A stretch of 64,000 nucleotides of DNA, taken from positions 100,209 to 164,208 of the forward strand of contig NZ_BAABDD010000011.1 in the NCBI RefSeq assembly GCF_039539445.1. Reading direction: 5' to 3'. Shown here piece after piece: positions 1-10,200 of the stretch. The stretch comes from Salinactinospora qingdaonensis (lineage in GTDB: Bacteria > Actinomycetota > Actinomycetes > Streptosporangiales > Streptosporangiaceae). How positions within the stretch are numbered: the stretch's first letter is position 1; each line of letters starts with the position of its first letter. The notes beneath the pieces were generated by a model, which worked only from the letters and a program-made list of their open reading frames with translations, was not told where the DNA came from and made no database searches. The position numbers were made by a program, and so were the translations under genes.

Positions 1-174
1 CGCATCCTGCTCGACCTCGCCGTGAGGGAGCACTGTCCCTATCCACCAGGAGCAGCGGGGAGCATGGCGCAGCCACCACCCGTCCATATCCGCCACGTAC
101 TCCGCCGGCAGCGCCCGGGCCGCCCGCTCCTGCACGCCCCGCACCATTTCCGAACTGCTCATCGCAGACGGCAT
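1..174 (-). CDS. GNAT-type N-acetyltransferase, N-terminal part
   Basis: This is the first 58 codons of a gene that runs off the left edge. The visible protein contains GWWLRHAP followed by CSWWIGTVLPHG, a pattern I associate with the N-terminus of an actinobacterial GNAT acetyltransferase family (DGWWLR...WW.G.VLPH). The acetyl-CoA site would lie outside the window, so the substrate is unknown. I chose the ATG at 174 because AGGAAGAG lies about 10 bases upstream; an in-frame ATG at 162 is also possible. The family assignment rests on a short stretch and on recollection of the family. Confidence 0.55.
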   Translation of the reverse strand, partial: MPSAMSSSEMVRGVQERAARALPAEYVADMDGWWLRHAPRCSWWIGTVLPHGEVEQDA

Positions 175-404
175 CGAGGGACGCTCTTCCTGCTGTGCCC
201 TGGTCTATGCCCTGCCCCCATGACATCGCCGCTCCGCGGGCGCCGTCCACCCCACAAGCCAGGGCGTAACCGCGGGCGTCCACCCAGGCATAAGATACCG
301 GTGTATATCCGTGCCCGAAGGGGTCTCGGCGTACAGCCGTGACGGTTCCTCGCTCTCGGCGGAGAAGCGCCCGCGAAGGTCAGGGGAGTCGGTTTCTCCT
401 CTAG

Positions 405-568
405 GGGCTAGGTTGTTGTTTTTTGCATGGCTGGAGTGTGGGCCGTGGGGAGTGTTCTCCGTTCGCTCGTGCCTCGATCGCTGCGCGATCTCGGCAGCCT
501 GCGGGGCGCTACCCGCGTGCGCCCACCGACCGCTCTCGTCGCCCTTTTCAAAAACAACAACCTAGCCC
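405..568. repeat. Inverted-repeat-bounded, MITE-like element holding repeat copy 1
   Basis: About 20-base inverted repeats bound this 164-base segment. The left arm is at 405-425 (GGGCTAGGTTGTTG then a T run) and the right arm at 549-568 (CAAAAACAACAACCTAGCCC); they match except for one extra T/A. Between them lies palindromic repeat copy 1. The right arm overlaps the TAG stop codon (562-564) of the neighbouring leftward gene. A homologous left end, GCTAGGTT, also overlaps the stop codon of the mannosidase gene at 30505-30507. No transposase is encoded. It may be a non-autonomous element or a transcription terminator. Confidence 0.6.
461..503 (+). repeat. Dispersed palindromic repeat, copy 1
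   Basis: The copy reads GTTCGCTCGTGCCTC, then the palindrome GATCGCTGCGCGATC, then TCGGCAGCCTGCGG. It is the copy closest to the family consensus. The 6-bp arms with a 3-base loop could form a hairpin in RNA or single-stranded DNA. See copies at 10261, 30555, 31021, 31094, 31132, 63152 and 63472. Confidence 0.8.
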
Positions 569-960
569 GCGAAGCGGGTGAAGCCCGCCAGGCGCGGGTG
601 AATCGTGATCGGGACATCGCCGCTGGAGCTACGCAGGGTGTCCACTATGACTTGGTCGGGTTCCCCGTAGACGTCGAGCCGTTCCACCGAGCAGTGCTCC
701 ATGATGTCGCTGATGTAAGAACCCGACATCCGCCAGTGGGCGCGGATGGCGTCGGAGTCTTCGTAGAGCTGGAAGCTGTGGGCGAGCATACGATCCTCGT
801 CAGCGAAGATCTCCACCATGAGCTGGGGAGCCTGTTCCTCGGTGAAGGCCACCGCGTGCTCGGCAGCCCGGCGGAAGCTTTCCCAGTGGCCTTCCGCCAC
901 ACGCATCGTGTTGTGAAACAGAATCGGAGCGCTACGTTCGGTCGGCATAGGTCGATACAT
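562..960 (-). CDS. ABM-domain (antibiotic biosynthesis monooxygenase-like) small protein
   Basis: The 132-residue protein resembles the dimeric alpha-beta barrel ABM/quinol monooxygenase fold. Visible features are FHNTMRVAEGHWESFRRA, then HAVAFTEEQAPQLMVEIF, a central HSFQLYEDSDAIRAHW segment and the closing VYGEPD. Such proteins oxidise quinols or act as small heme- and cofactor-free oxygenases, but the substrate here cannot be told. The start at 960 is the first ATG; an in-frame ATG at 948 would give a start closer to that of the family. The stop codon lies inside the right arm of the 405-568 element. It stands alone, with no operon partner. Confidence 0.7.
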   Translation of the reverse strand: MYRPMPTERSAPILFHNTMRVAEGHWESFRRAAEHAVAFTEEQAPQLMVEIFADEDRMLAHSFQLYEDSDAIRAHWRMSGSYISDIMEHCSVERLDVYGEPDQVIVDTLRSSSGDVPITIHPRLAGFTRFAG

Positions 961-1317
961 TTCCCGCGAAGCGGCAAGCCAAGCCTGGCTTGCCGTGTCG
1001 ATCGGGTAGAAGGCTCCGGCTCCCGGAGAAGGTCATCGTCATACCCCTCCCCCAACAGCCTGTCCGATTCGCACGGAGCAACGACAGAACCGTTCTCCTT
1101 CTCGGGCCATGGGGGTGTGTGGAGATCCCACCGGCGAAAAGCAGCAACGAACCAATACGGACCTCCGCAAACACGGCCACGCCCTGTGTACCCTGGCTCC
1201 TCGCGCGCCCGGCCGCGGGTAGTCGTGGACACAACGAGGTTGACGGAACCTGCCGCATACTGGAGCCTCACCACGGAGAGCAGCCACCGACTGCTAGTTG
1301 TTTGGGAGAACACGTTG

Positions 1318-1695
1318 ATGCGGCTGACGTTCCTCGGCAAGGAGTCCACAGCCAACGAGTCGCCGACCCTCTACGCCACCGACCAGGACTCCTACGTCGT
1401 GCAAGGCTGGATCGTCACCGACCTGGCGGTTCTCTCCCACCTGGAACTGGCCGACGACGAAACGGTCGTCGAAGTACCCGACCGGCTCCTCTCCTACCTC
1501 AACAACGACGGTTTGGAAGGTGCCGTGACCCGCCCCGTTCCTCCCATCGTCCACGTGCGAGACAACGGGAACTACATCCTCCAAGGAGTCCGGGTCACCG
1601 ACGCGGAGACGCTGTCCCAGATGGACATCCCCAACCACGAGACCTGCGTGAACATCCCCCGCACCGAGATGGAGAACCTCCTCGGCGAAGGGTGA
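1318..1695 (+). CDS. Small actinobacterial protein of two internal repeats
   Basis: The gene encodes 125 residues from an ATG preceded by GGGAGAA at 8-base spacing. The protein consists of two homologous halves: SYVVQGWIVTDLAVLSHLEL (about residues 25-62) and NYILQGVRVTDAETLSQMDI (about 80-117), each ending in a V.IP/VPD segment. Similar short proteins in actinomycetes usually sit beside XRE regulators and DUF6879 proteins and are of unknown function. That partner pair is absent here. The opposite strand is also open across this gene, but its translation has no recognisable content. Confidence 0.7.
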   Translation: MRLTFLGKESTANESPTLYATDQDSYVVQGWIVTDLAVLSHLELADDETVVEVPDRLLSYLNNDGLEGAVTRPVPPIVHVRDNGNYILQGVRVTDAETLSQMDIPNHETCVNIPRTEMENLLGEG

Positions 1696-1740
1696 GCCGC
1701 GCTGGCCGGTAGCGGCGCCCCCTCCCCTACGAACCTCTTG

Positions 1741-1768
1741 ATCGCCGCCGGAGTCGCCTGGCGGCGAT
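1741..1768. terminator. Hairpin between convergent genes
   Basis: ATCGCCGCC and GGCGGCGAT pair perfectly over 9 bp around a 10-base loop. The hairpin lies between the ends of the convergent small-protein gene and TPR pseudogene and could terminate both. Confidence 0.5.
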
Positions 1769-1787
1769 ATTCGAGGCCGAAAACAGC

Positions 1788-2868
1788 CTAATGGCGATTC
1801 TCGCGAGGATCGTTGACCCGCTCCCGCAGGGTGGTGGCTCGCGTGTCGGGGAAGTCGTCCAGCAGGGTACTCGCCTCTTCCCAGTGCCGGCGGGCCTCCG
1901 CCGGCCGTTCGGCTTCGGTGAGGGCAGTGGCCAGGTTGTCGAGTGCGACCGCGAACTGCCACCGGTCGCTCAACTCCCGGTGTTGCCTGGCGGCCTGGAG
2001 GTGGAACTTGACGCCTTCTTGTGATTGGCCCAGTTCCCGGTAGGTCTCGCCGGTGCAGTCGAGGGCCATCGCCTCGCGGCTGTGGTCGCCGATCCTGCGT
2101 TGTATCGCCGCGGCTCGTTGCAGCGGCTCCAAGGCTTCGGCGGGGCGTCCCCAGCCGAAGCACCCGCGCCCGCTCCACGGACCAGTAGGCGAGCCAGACC
2201 GAGTTCTGCTCGCTGTCGGCGATGTCGAGCGCGGCCTCGACCGAGCGCAGCGCCTCCGAGGCCCGACCGAGCTCACGCTGGGCCATGCTCAAAAACAGCA
2301 GCGAATTCCCTTCTTGCACCCGGTCGCCGAGTTCGCGCTGGATAGCGAGAGCCTGCTCGAGCGGGCTCCCCGCTTCGCGGGGGTGGCCGGGCTCGCACAA
2401 CGCCTCGCCGATATTGCTCAGCATCAGCGCTTCCCAGCGCGGCTTGTCGAGGTCGCGGAAGATCGCGAGGCTCTGCCGGAAGTGGGAAACGGAATCGTCG
2501 AGACGGCGCCACCACAACCCCAACAGACCAAGGGCGTTGGTCGACACGGCCTCCCCGAACCGGTTGCCGATCTCGCGGCGGATCTCCAGCGCGACCAGGT
2601 GGTGCTCCTGCACCTCGGTCAACCGGCGCGCCTGGAAGTACGCCTTGCCGAGGCTTTCCAACATCTCCGACTCGCCGTAGCGGTTCCCCGCGGCACGAGC
2701 CGCCGCCAGCCCGACCTCTCCCGTGGCGAGCCAGTCCTCGAACACGTTCTGGTGCATGAAGACGCTGCGGAGCACAGCCGCGAGTTGCCAGGCCGTCTCG
2801 TGCAGGCCGTTCTCGCCCGCGGCCCTCGTGGCCGCGACCAGGTTGTCGCGTTCCACCTCGATACGGCT
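1788..2868 (-). pseudogene. TPR region of an AfsR/SARP-type regulator, truncated and frameshifted
   Basis: The translation shows successive tetratricopeptide-like repeats: NRYGESEMLESLGKAY, RFGEAVSTNALGLLGL, RWEALMLSNIGEALCE and SREAMALDCTGETYREL. This is typical of the C-terminal half of AfsR/SARP (BTAD-NB-ARC-TPR) regulators. The DNA-binding and NTPase domains are missing upstream. The reading frame shifts by one base near 2150-2165: upstream of it the protein reads VERARVLR, and in the next frame it continues GRPAEALEPLQRAAAIQRR to a stop at 1788. The domain loss plus the frameshift make it a remnant. A free-standing TPR protein with a sequencing error is the alternative. Confidence 0.7.
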
Positions 2869-3187
2869 CACGGTCGGTTCACTCTCCAGGGTTGATCGCG
2901 GAATACACACGGGCGAGGTTCTTCTTGCTGCATGAGCCTCGAATGGGGTTCATCGCCTCGCTGAGGGGCCCGGAATCCGAGACGGCGGCGTTACGGAACG
3001 GCACGAGCTGCTTGGCGTCGCGGTCAAGGGGTTGGCCAGTCTCTTCTCCAGGTAGCTCGTCCTGGGAATGGTGGTAGGGGTGGGTGCCGTCCCGCAGGTA
3101 CACGGGGACGAACATCCGGATGAATTGGAGCCACGCAGGTGAATCATAGGCGTGGTTGGCCGGCCACGCGGGGGCGCTGAGTTGGGG
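2869..3187. other. Intergenic gap without a recognisable gene
   Basis: A leftward 78-codon frame is open from 3115 to 2879 but shows no recognisable domain, has no clear ribosome site and ends just before the TPR remnant. It may be leftover sequence from the lost upstream part of the regulator. Nothing else is seen. Confidence 0.3.
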
Positions 3188-4159
3188 TCAGTTCGGCGGT
3201 ACGACGGTGATGACGACGTTGCCGACCTTCTGCCCGGTCTCGACGTAGCGGTAGGCGTCGAGGATCTGATCCAGCGGATACCGCCGGTCGATGACCGGCT
3301 TGAACGCTCCGGACTCCATCAGGTCCCGAAAGTGCCGCACCATCTCCTGGTCGTGCTTGGGCACGGGAAACTTCACCTTCCTGCCGCGGAACAGGGGCGT
3401 GACGAGCGGCAGAATCAGGTTCTGCCCCCAGGGGCCCAGGTCTGAGGACAGATACGCGCCGCCGGGCTTCAGCAGCCGCTTGCAGCGGCCGAACGTGCTC
3501 TTGCCGACCGCGTCGAACACCGCGTCGTAGCGCTGCTCGTCCTTGGTGAAGTCCTGGGCCGTGTAGTCGACGACCCGGTCCGCGCCCAGGCTCTTCACGA
3601 GTTCCAGGTTCGCCGTGTCGCACACCGCGGTCACGGTGAGCCCGCGATGCTTCAAAAGCTGCACCGTCGCCGAGCCGATGGCTCCGGTCGCGCCGTAGAC
3701 GAGGACGTCTTGCCCGGCCCGCACGCCCGCCACGGTGAGGAACGCCAGCGCGTAGTGCGAGCCTTCGGTGCCGGGAGCGGCCTCCTCGAAGGTCACGTCC
3801 TTCGGCATGGTCGCGATGGAGGCGCCCTGCGGAACCGACAGGTACTCGGCCTGGGCTCCGAACGCGCCCTCGTTGTAGCCGAACACCCGGTCGCCGACGG
3901 TAAAGGACGTGACCCCGCTGCCGACGGCTTCCACCACTCCCGCGTACTCGGTCCCGAGCACGCTACGCCGCGGCCGGGTCAGACCGGTGAACGCGCGCAC
4001 GATGAAGGGCCGGGCCGCCCGGTAGGCACAGTCCGTCCGATTGACCGTCGTCGCATGCACCCGCACAAGAACGTCATGATCCCCGATCGAGGGCTTGTCC
4101 ACCTCGGCGACCCGGACTACCTCCGGCGCCCCGTACCGACTGTGCATCGCTGCCTTCAT
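3188..4159 (-). CDS. Zinc-independent MDR quinone oxidoreductase / NAD(P)H alcohol dehydrogenase-like protein
   Basis: The 323-residue protein is a complete medium-chain dehydrogenase/reductase. The N-terminal GroES-like domain holds GDHDVLVRVHATTVNRTDC and VLGTEYAGVVEAVG. The Rossmann domain holds VLVYGATGAIGSATVQLLK, where the A..G..G pattern binds NAD(P)H. The structural-zinc cysteines are absent, so it belongs to the quinone reductase branch, which reduces quinones or enones. I start it at the ATG at 4159 (MKAAMHSRYGAPEVV), the usual family start; the open frame extends 22 codons further. It lies 87 bases downstream of the helicase-methylase frame on the same strand, perhaps co-transcribed, with no obvious functional link. 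Confidence 0.85.
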   Translation of the reverse strand: MKAAMHSRYGAPEVVRVAEVDKPSIGDHDVLVRVHATTVNRTDCAYRAARPFIVRAFTGLTRPRRSVLGTEYAGVVEAVGSGVTSFTVGDRVFGYNEGAFGAQAEYLSVPQGASIATMPKDVTFEEAAPGTEGSHYALAFLTVAGVRAGQDVLVYGATGAIGSATVQLLKHRGLTVTAVCDTANLELVKSLGADRVVDYTAQDFTKDEQRYDAVFDAVGKSTFGRCKRLLKPGGAYLSSDLGPWGQNLILPLVTPLFRGRKVKFPVPKHDQEMVRHFRDLMESGAFKPVIDRRYPLDQILDAYRYVETGQKVGNVVITVVPPN

Positions 4160-4246
4160 GGACGCAAAGCTTAGCGGGGGCGCGGCTTGCGCCACACCCT
4201 GCTTGTCTCGAACAGCACCCGACACCCTTCTGAGGCAGGTTCTACG

Positions 4247-7200
4247 TCAGGCGGGCTCGTGCCGTGGACCGTGGCCGGGGGGTGGGGTGAGGTCGGAGGT
4301 GAAGTTCTCGCCGTCGACGACCGGGGTGTCGAGGGAGATACCGGCTTGGGCCATCCGGTCGTAGTTGTCGAGGATGAGGTCCTTGGTGCGGTAGGTGCCG
4401 TACTTCTCCTCGTCCTTGCGCTTGACGATGGGGAAGGTGTCCATGATGTAGTCCACATCGTCACGATCGATCCCGTAGAGACGGAAGAAGAAGGCGTCCA
4501 ACTCGGCACGGATGACGGCGCGGCGCTCGTAATCCCAGCAGAAGGGACTGCCACCGTCTTCCATATCTCGCGCAAAGGGAGTCATGTCGTAGGTGGTGTA
4601 GACGAGTTCACATACGCGGGGAACGAGGAACGCAGCGTGAGGTGACAGACTATCGGGCGCTGGAACAGGGAGTTGTTTCCACGTCATGAGCGCCATGTGT
4701 ACACCGCTGATTTTCTGACGACTGATGTAGTCATAGATAAAGGAACTCTGTGCGGTGCTCAGTGCTGCGACTAAGGGTGGCTCTTTCACTGTGAACATGA
4801 GGGGGAATGTGTGCCCAACCCCAGTTCGCGGGGTAAACGCGGGAACGGCCGTTCGTTCATCGGTCGCGCGGCAGACGTCCCGCCATCCGTAGAGCCATCC
4901 TCGCTCCCAGCCCACTGAACTCAAACCGGTGTCGACTCCCTCGGCCATAACAGGCATGCCGTCACGCCCCGTTTCCCCTGTCGGGACGTCGACCTCCGGA
5001 ACCCAGTAGCGGGGCAGCACCGTAGTTTCAGGATTCCGCTTCTCGTCCGGCGTGAGGTTACGGCAGTCCTCTGTAGCCATGCCCGTGAAGGAATTCCACC
5101 GATGGTCGAAGTGGTGGGTCATCTTGCCCTCGTACAAGGGCAGCATCCGCTCCTCACCCCGAACGAAGACGTTTCCTTCCAGACTCCAGCCCTCGTCTTC
5201 CAACGACTTACGAGTACGAAAGAGAGCAGAGTCATCGGTCATATCAAAAAGCCGTTTAAAATCAATTTTCCATAGATTCCCGTTTTCCCTAAACTCACCC
5301 CAGAGCACGGGGAGCCGCTTGTAGACTTCCGCGGTAATCCGGGCGTCTCGTCGACAACGAAAAACCGGCAGATTTCTCGTATTGGGGTTAATGAGGGAGA
5401 TTTCTTCCGGCGTGAGCGTGAACACCTTATCGACATCATCGAGTTCGCCGGTATCACCCAGGAAGAAGGCGAGCTGAGCTCTCGATCCCTGGAGCCCTTT
5501 CCCAACCAGGGAAATCACACAAAACGGGTAACTGGAATGCACACTCGGGAACAGCGGCTTGCGGTTCTCGAAGCCGTATAGCGCGCCGATCGCACCACGC
5601 TGAGTGAGACTCGCGAACAGTTGCTGCGCCCCGGCTCCCGTGGCGATCGTAGTGGGGATGATAGCGGCATAACGCCCTTTCGGCGCAGCGAGAGCAGAAA
5701 AACGCTCAGCAAAAAGATGGTCCGTCTGGAGCGAGTTGACTCCCTTGATTTTGAGCCCTTCCGCGCACCATGAGAAGTTCCCGGAACTCGCTGCGAAGTG
5801 GAAGGTGGATTTCACCGCACGGCGAGCCGCGAGGTAACGGGTTCCCTCGTGGGGGTTCTCTTCGATCCATTCGGCGATGCGGGTACGGCGAGCGGTACCG
5901 GAGATCGCCGCGATGGAGGGGGCGACGCTCGCGAAGTACTTCTTGTCCTCGAAGTCCACTTTGTCCCACGGTGGATTGCCCAGCACACAGTCGAAACCGC
6001 CTACCCAGCCAGTCTCTGCGTCCACGCCCGTGCCGTCGTCCGGGACGGTGAACACCTCGGGGAACTCCAGGTGCCAGTGGAAGAAGTTGTATTGCCGGCG
6101 CAGGCGGACGATCTCGGCGTTGGTCTCGGCCGAAGCGCCCCTCCCCTGCGGCTCCTCCAGTGCGCGCAGCACGTCGTGTGTCACTGCCGGCGGCGCGTCT
6201 TTGGCCTTGACCCACATGAACGCCGCGCACCAGGCATCCGCGACATGCAGGGCATGGACGTACTCGGCGGACTGTTCCCAATCGCGGTAGGCGGCCTCCT
6301 GGTCGCGGACGTCACGCAGGGAGTCGGCCCTGACCGTGGTGATCTGGCTCAGCCGATGAGCGAGAACGGTGTTGGCGACCTTGACCGTGTCCTCTTCGAT
6401 GTCGAAGAGGCTCTCCTGCCCGCCACGCTCCTTGGCGTTGGCCCGCTCCAGAGTCTTGGCGTACTTCTTGTCGTCGCCTTCCACCGGCTTGAACGCCGCG
6501 TCGGGAACCCCGTCCTTCAGCAGAGCCGGTGTCGCGCCGATCAGGGCGTTGCCGTGTTTGACGTGGGCGTCCAGGAAACCCAGCGGCTTGCCCGGCTCCA
6601 ACGCCTCCAGCCACAGCGAGACCTTGGCCAGTTCCACGGCCATGGGGTTGAGATCCACACCGTAGATGCAGTGGGTGATGACCTCGTGCAAGGCGTGGCG
6701 GACGGAGTCGAGGGTGGGCTCGGGGTTGCCCTCGCGCACGGCGGCCAGGCGTTTGGCGATACGGCGGGCCGCCGCCACCAGGAAATGGCCGGAGCCGCAG
6801 GCCGGGTCGCAGACCTGCAACTCCAACAGCTCGACAGCGATGTGGCCCGCCGGGTCGGGCTCACCGTCCTCGGTGGCTTTGACCTCGCCGCGTTTGACCG
6901 CGTCGTCGATGACCGGGTCCAGCGAGGAGTCCAGCAGGGTCTCGATCAGCGAACCCGGCGTGTAGTAGGAACCGGTGGTCTTACGGGTGTTGCCCGCAAG
7001 CTCCACCAGTTCGAAGGTGCGCTCGGCCGCGCTGTGTTTGGGCACCAGCTCCAACAGCGACTCATACACCGAGCCCAACTCCTCGGCGTCGAGGTCGCGG
7101 TAGTTGACCCAGCGCCAGCGCCGCGACGCCGGGTCGCGCACCTGAGCCAGATGGCGCACCGCCCCCAACAGCGCCTCGTTGGACAACTCCAACCCCCGCA

Positions 7201-10200
7201 GCGGCGCATCAACCTCTGCCTCGTCGAACAGACCGCCCAGGGCGGGCAGCGCCAACTCGGGGCGACCGTTCTCGTCACCGAGCGCCCCCAACACGATGCG
7301 CAACGCCCGATACAGGTCCCCATGCGCACTGCCCTGACGGCGGCGGGCATGACGGCGCAGCCGCGCTGAGGAGAAGTAGGTCGCATAGCGTTCTTTCGCC
7401 CGTTCGTGGGCGTGCCGCTGCTCTTGGGGCGCGTCCTCGTCCAGCCTGGAGTGCAGGGCGTCGCGGTCCTCGGCCACGAACAGGAACAGCATCCGATAGA
7501 CCAACCGCAGCAGAGCCGCGTGGAACTCGCGCACGTCCAGGTTCTCGCGCAGCCCGGCGTTGGCGGGGTGGCGCAGGAAGCCGGTGCCCAAAACGGTGAT
7601 GGCCCGCTGCACCCCCTCGCGCAACTGGTCCAGTGCCCGAGTGCCGGAGTTGACGGCCTCGCCGCGCCACTTCTCCAACCAGCACGCCGAGGGCGGCTGC
7701 TCCTCGGCGACCTCGAACCGGGACACGTGCAGCAGCCGATACAACAACACGAAATCGCTGAACAGCTCACCGTCGAAGATCGCCTCCAAGTCGAACTCGA
7801 CATAGGAGGCCGTCGCCAACGCGTTGGAGTCACGCAGCAACCGCAACCGGCGCCCGTTGGTCACCATCGCCCACAGGTGCGCCGAGGTGCGGTTGAGGCA
7901 CTCCTGCACCAGCGACTGCGGCGGGACGGCGCCGGCACGCCCGCCCGGGCGGCTGTCGAGGCCGGTGGCCCAGTCCGCGACGTGGACGGGCACGTGCTGC
8001 CAGCGGTGGCTGATCTTGAAGACCTTCGCGGCGTCGTTGTCGGCGACGATCCCGGCCTCGCCCACCTTTGGCAGGCGACCGAACCCCAACTCCTCGAACA
8101 AGGGCCGCACCCACTGCGACAGAGCCACCCCCGTCGAATCGGCGGGCACGTCGGCGTCGGGGGCGGCGGGCAGGTAGACGTAGGCGCCGAGGATGTCGGC
8201 GGGCTGCTGGGGGGTGACCTTGAGGCCGCGGATGATCTCGCCGGCGGCGGTGCGCACCCGGCGGTGCGACTCGGCCAACTCGGCGGCCAGCTCCGCGCCG
8301 TAGGCGTCGAGGTGGGCGGTGGTGTGGTCGAGGGCGTCGAGCAGCCGGCCCATGGTCTTCTCGCCGAAGGCGGGGTCGGTGTTCTCGGTGGCGCGGGCGG
8401 CCGGCAGCGCGAGGGCCTGCTCGCGGTCGAGCCATTCGGCGCTGTCGGGCGAGCCGGTGAAGGCGAGCAGCCGGGCGTCCTCGGCGACCAACTGGGTGGT
8501 GCCGTTGCGCGAAGGCAGCGTGAGGTGGAAGCGGTAGCGCACCAGCAGCAGTGTGGTGCGCCGGGACACCGCGTCGGTGCGGATCACGCCGCAGCGGCAC
8601 GCCGGCCGGGGGCCGTCGCCGCCGGTGTCGAGGGCGCTGTCGAGCACGTGGGAGGCGAGCGCGCCCACGACCGGGTCGGTGCGCACCAGGGCGGCCTCGC
8701 CGCGGGCCACGGCCGCCGTGTCGCGAAACGCCACGGGCCTTCCGGTCTCGACGGCGTCGACGCCCACGGCGGGGGCGAGCGCGTCGCGCAGCCCCGCGGG
8801 GGTGGCCGAGACGTCGGCGGTGAACCCGTCGTCGTCGGGGCGCAGCACCGCGCCCAGCGCGGCCAGGGCGTGTTCGACGAACGCGCGGACCTCGTCGGGG
8901 CCGCCCAGGGCGTCGCGGACCGCGGCGACCTCGCGGGCCACCTCCTCGGGGTGGATGGCGCGCTGGGCGTAGCGCGACCGGGAGGTCTTCTCGCGTTCGG
9001 CGGCCGACTTCCACTCGGCTTCCACCTGGGCGGCCTTGGCGCCCAGCTCCTCGCTGCCGAACAGGGCGTCCTGCTCGCCGCGGCTGCCGCGCATGAGCAC
9101 CCACTCGATGAGGGCGTTGGTGACGCCGGCGGAACTCTCGTCGGGCACCGAGACGCTGATGCCCAGGTCGGCGCGGATCTGGCGGTGTTTCTTGATCAAC
9201 ATCTCCAAGACCTTGCCGTCGATGCCGTTGTCGTGGCCGTAAAGGGTGAGCACCCGCACCTGGTCGCGTTTCTGCCCGTAGCGGTCCACGCGGCCTTCGC
9301 GCTGGTCGTGGCGGGTGGGGTTCCAGGCGAGGTCGTAGTGGACGACGGCGTCGAAGTAGTGCTGCAGGTTGACGCCTTCGGACAGGCAGTCGGTGGCCAC
9401 CAGTACCCGGCGCGCGCCGCGGCCCTCGGTGGTCTCCCGGGCGGCCTGGTCGGCCAGATCCTCGATGCGTTCGACGCGCTGCTGGGGCGACAGGGTGCCG
9501 GTGACCGCGCGCACGACGGTGGTCCAGCCGTTCTTTCCGCCCTTGTCGAGCGGGGACTTCTTGGCTTTGGTCGCGGTCTTGGCGCTCTTGGTGCTCTTGG
9601 CGTCCTCGGTGTCGGCGCTGTCCCGGGTGTCGTGCTCGTCGGTGCCCGACAGGTGAGCGGCGACGTATTCGGCGGTGTCGATGTAGCGGCAGAAGACGAT
9701 GGGGTTGTAGCCCTCGGCCAGCAGTTTCTTGAGGTGGCCGATGAGGGCGTTGAGTTTGGGGTCGCGATCGGGGCCTTCGAGGTCGCGGGCGCGCCGGGCC
9801 AGGTCGAGCAGTCGCGCCGCCGGGCCGGCGGCGGCCCGCTCGGGCGTTTCGGTCTCTTCGGCTTCGGCACCGGGGACGGTGTCCATTCCTTCCATGGCGT
9901 CGGCTTCGGGGGCGTCGCGGGTGACGGCGGCGCCGATCCGGTCGGCTTCGGCGGGGGTTCGGGCCGCCGCCCTGGCCCGCGAGGGCCTCACCAACGGCGC
10001 CCTCGCCCTGGCCGCAGAGAGCGGAGAGACCGAGGGGCCGGGGAAGGCCGAGGGGCGCGGGAAAACTGAGGGGGCTTGAGGGGGCCGAATCCTCCCGGCG
10101 CTGCCTAGTTCCGCAGCCCCGGGAGGACCGCCGGCCGCACGGTTTGCGTGCGCCTCGCGCTCGCCGGAGTGAGGGCGCCGCATGTGGACTCGCCTGCGAG

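Noticed and set aside
461..503. Repeated peptide RSLVPRSLRDLGSLR encoded by the dispersed repeat
   Set aside because: The same DNA occurs on both strands and in different frames with broken contexts, so conservation is at the DNA level.
1294..2910. A single 538-codon TPR protein reading through to 1294
   Set aside because: The part below about 2150 is antisense to the small-protein gene and not TPR-like; the TPR repeats continue in a different frame that stops at 1788.
7406..10069. Plus-strand open frame of 887 codons opposite the helicase-methylase gene
   Set aside because: It has no recognisable domain and a V/G/Q-rich composition typical of antisense frames in GC-rich DNA. The minus strand shows clear helicase and methylase motifs.
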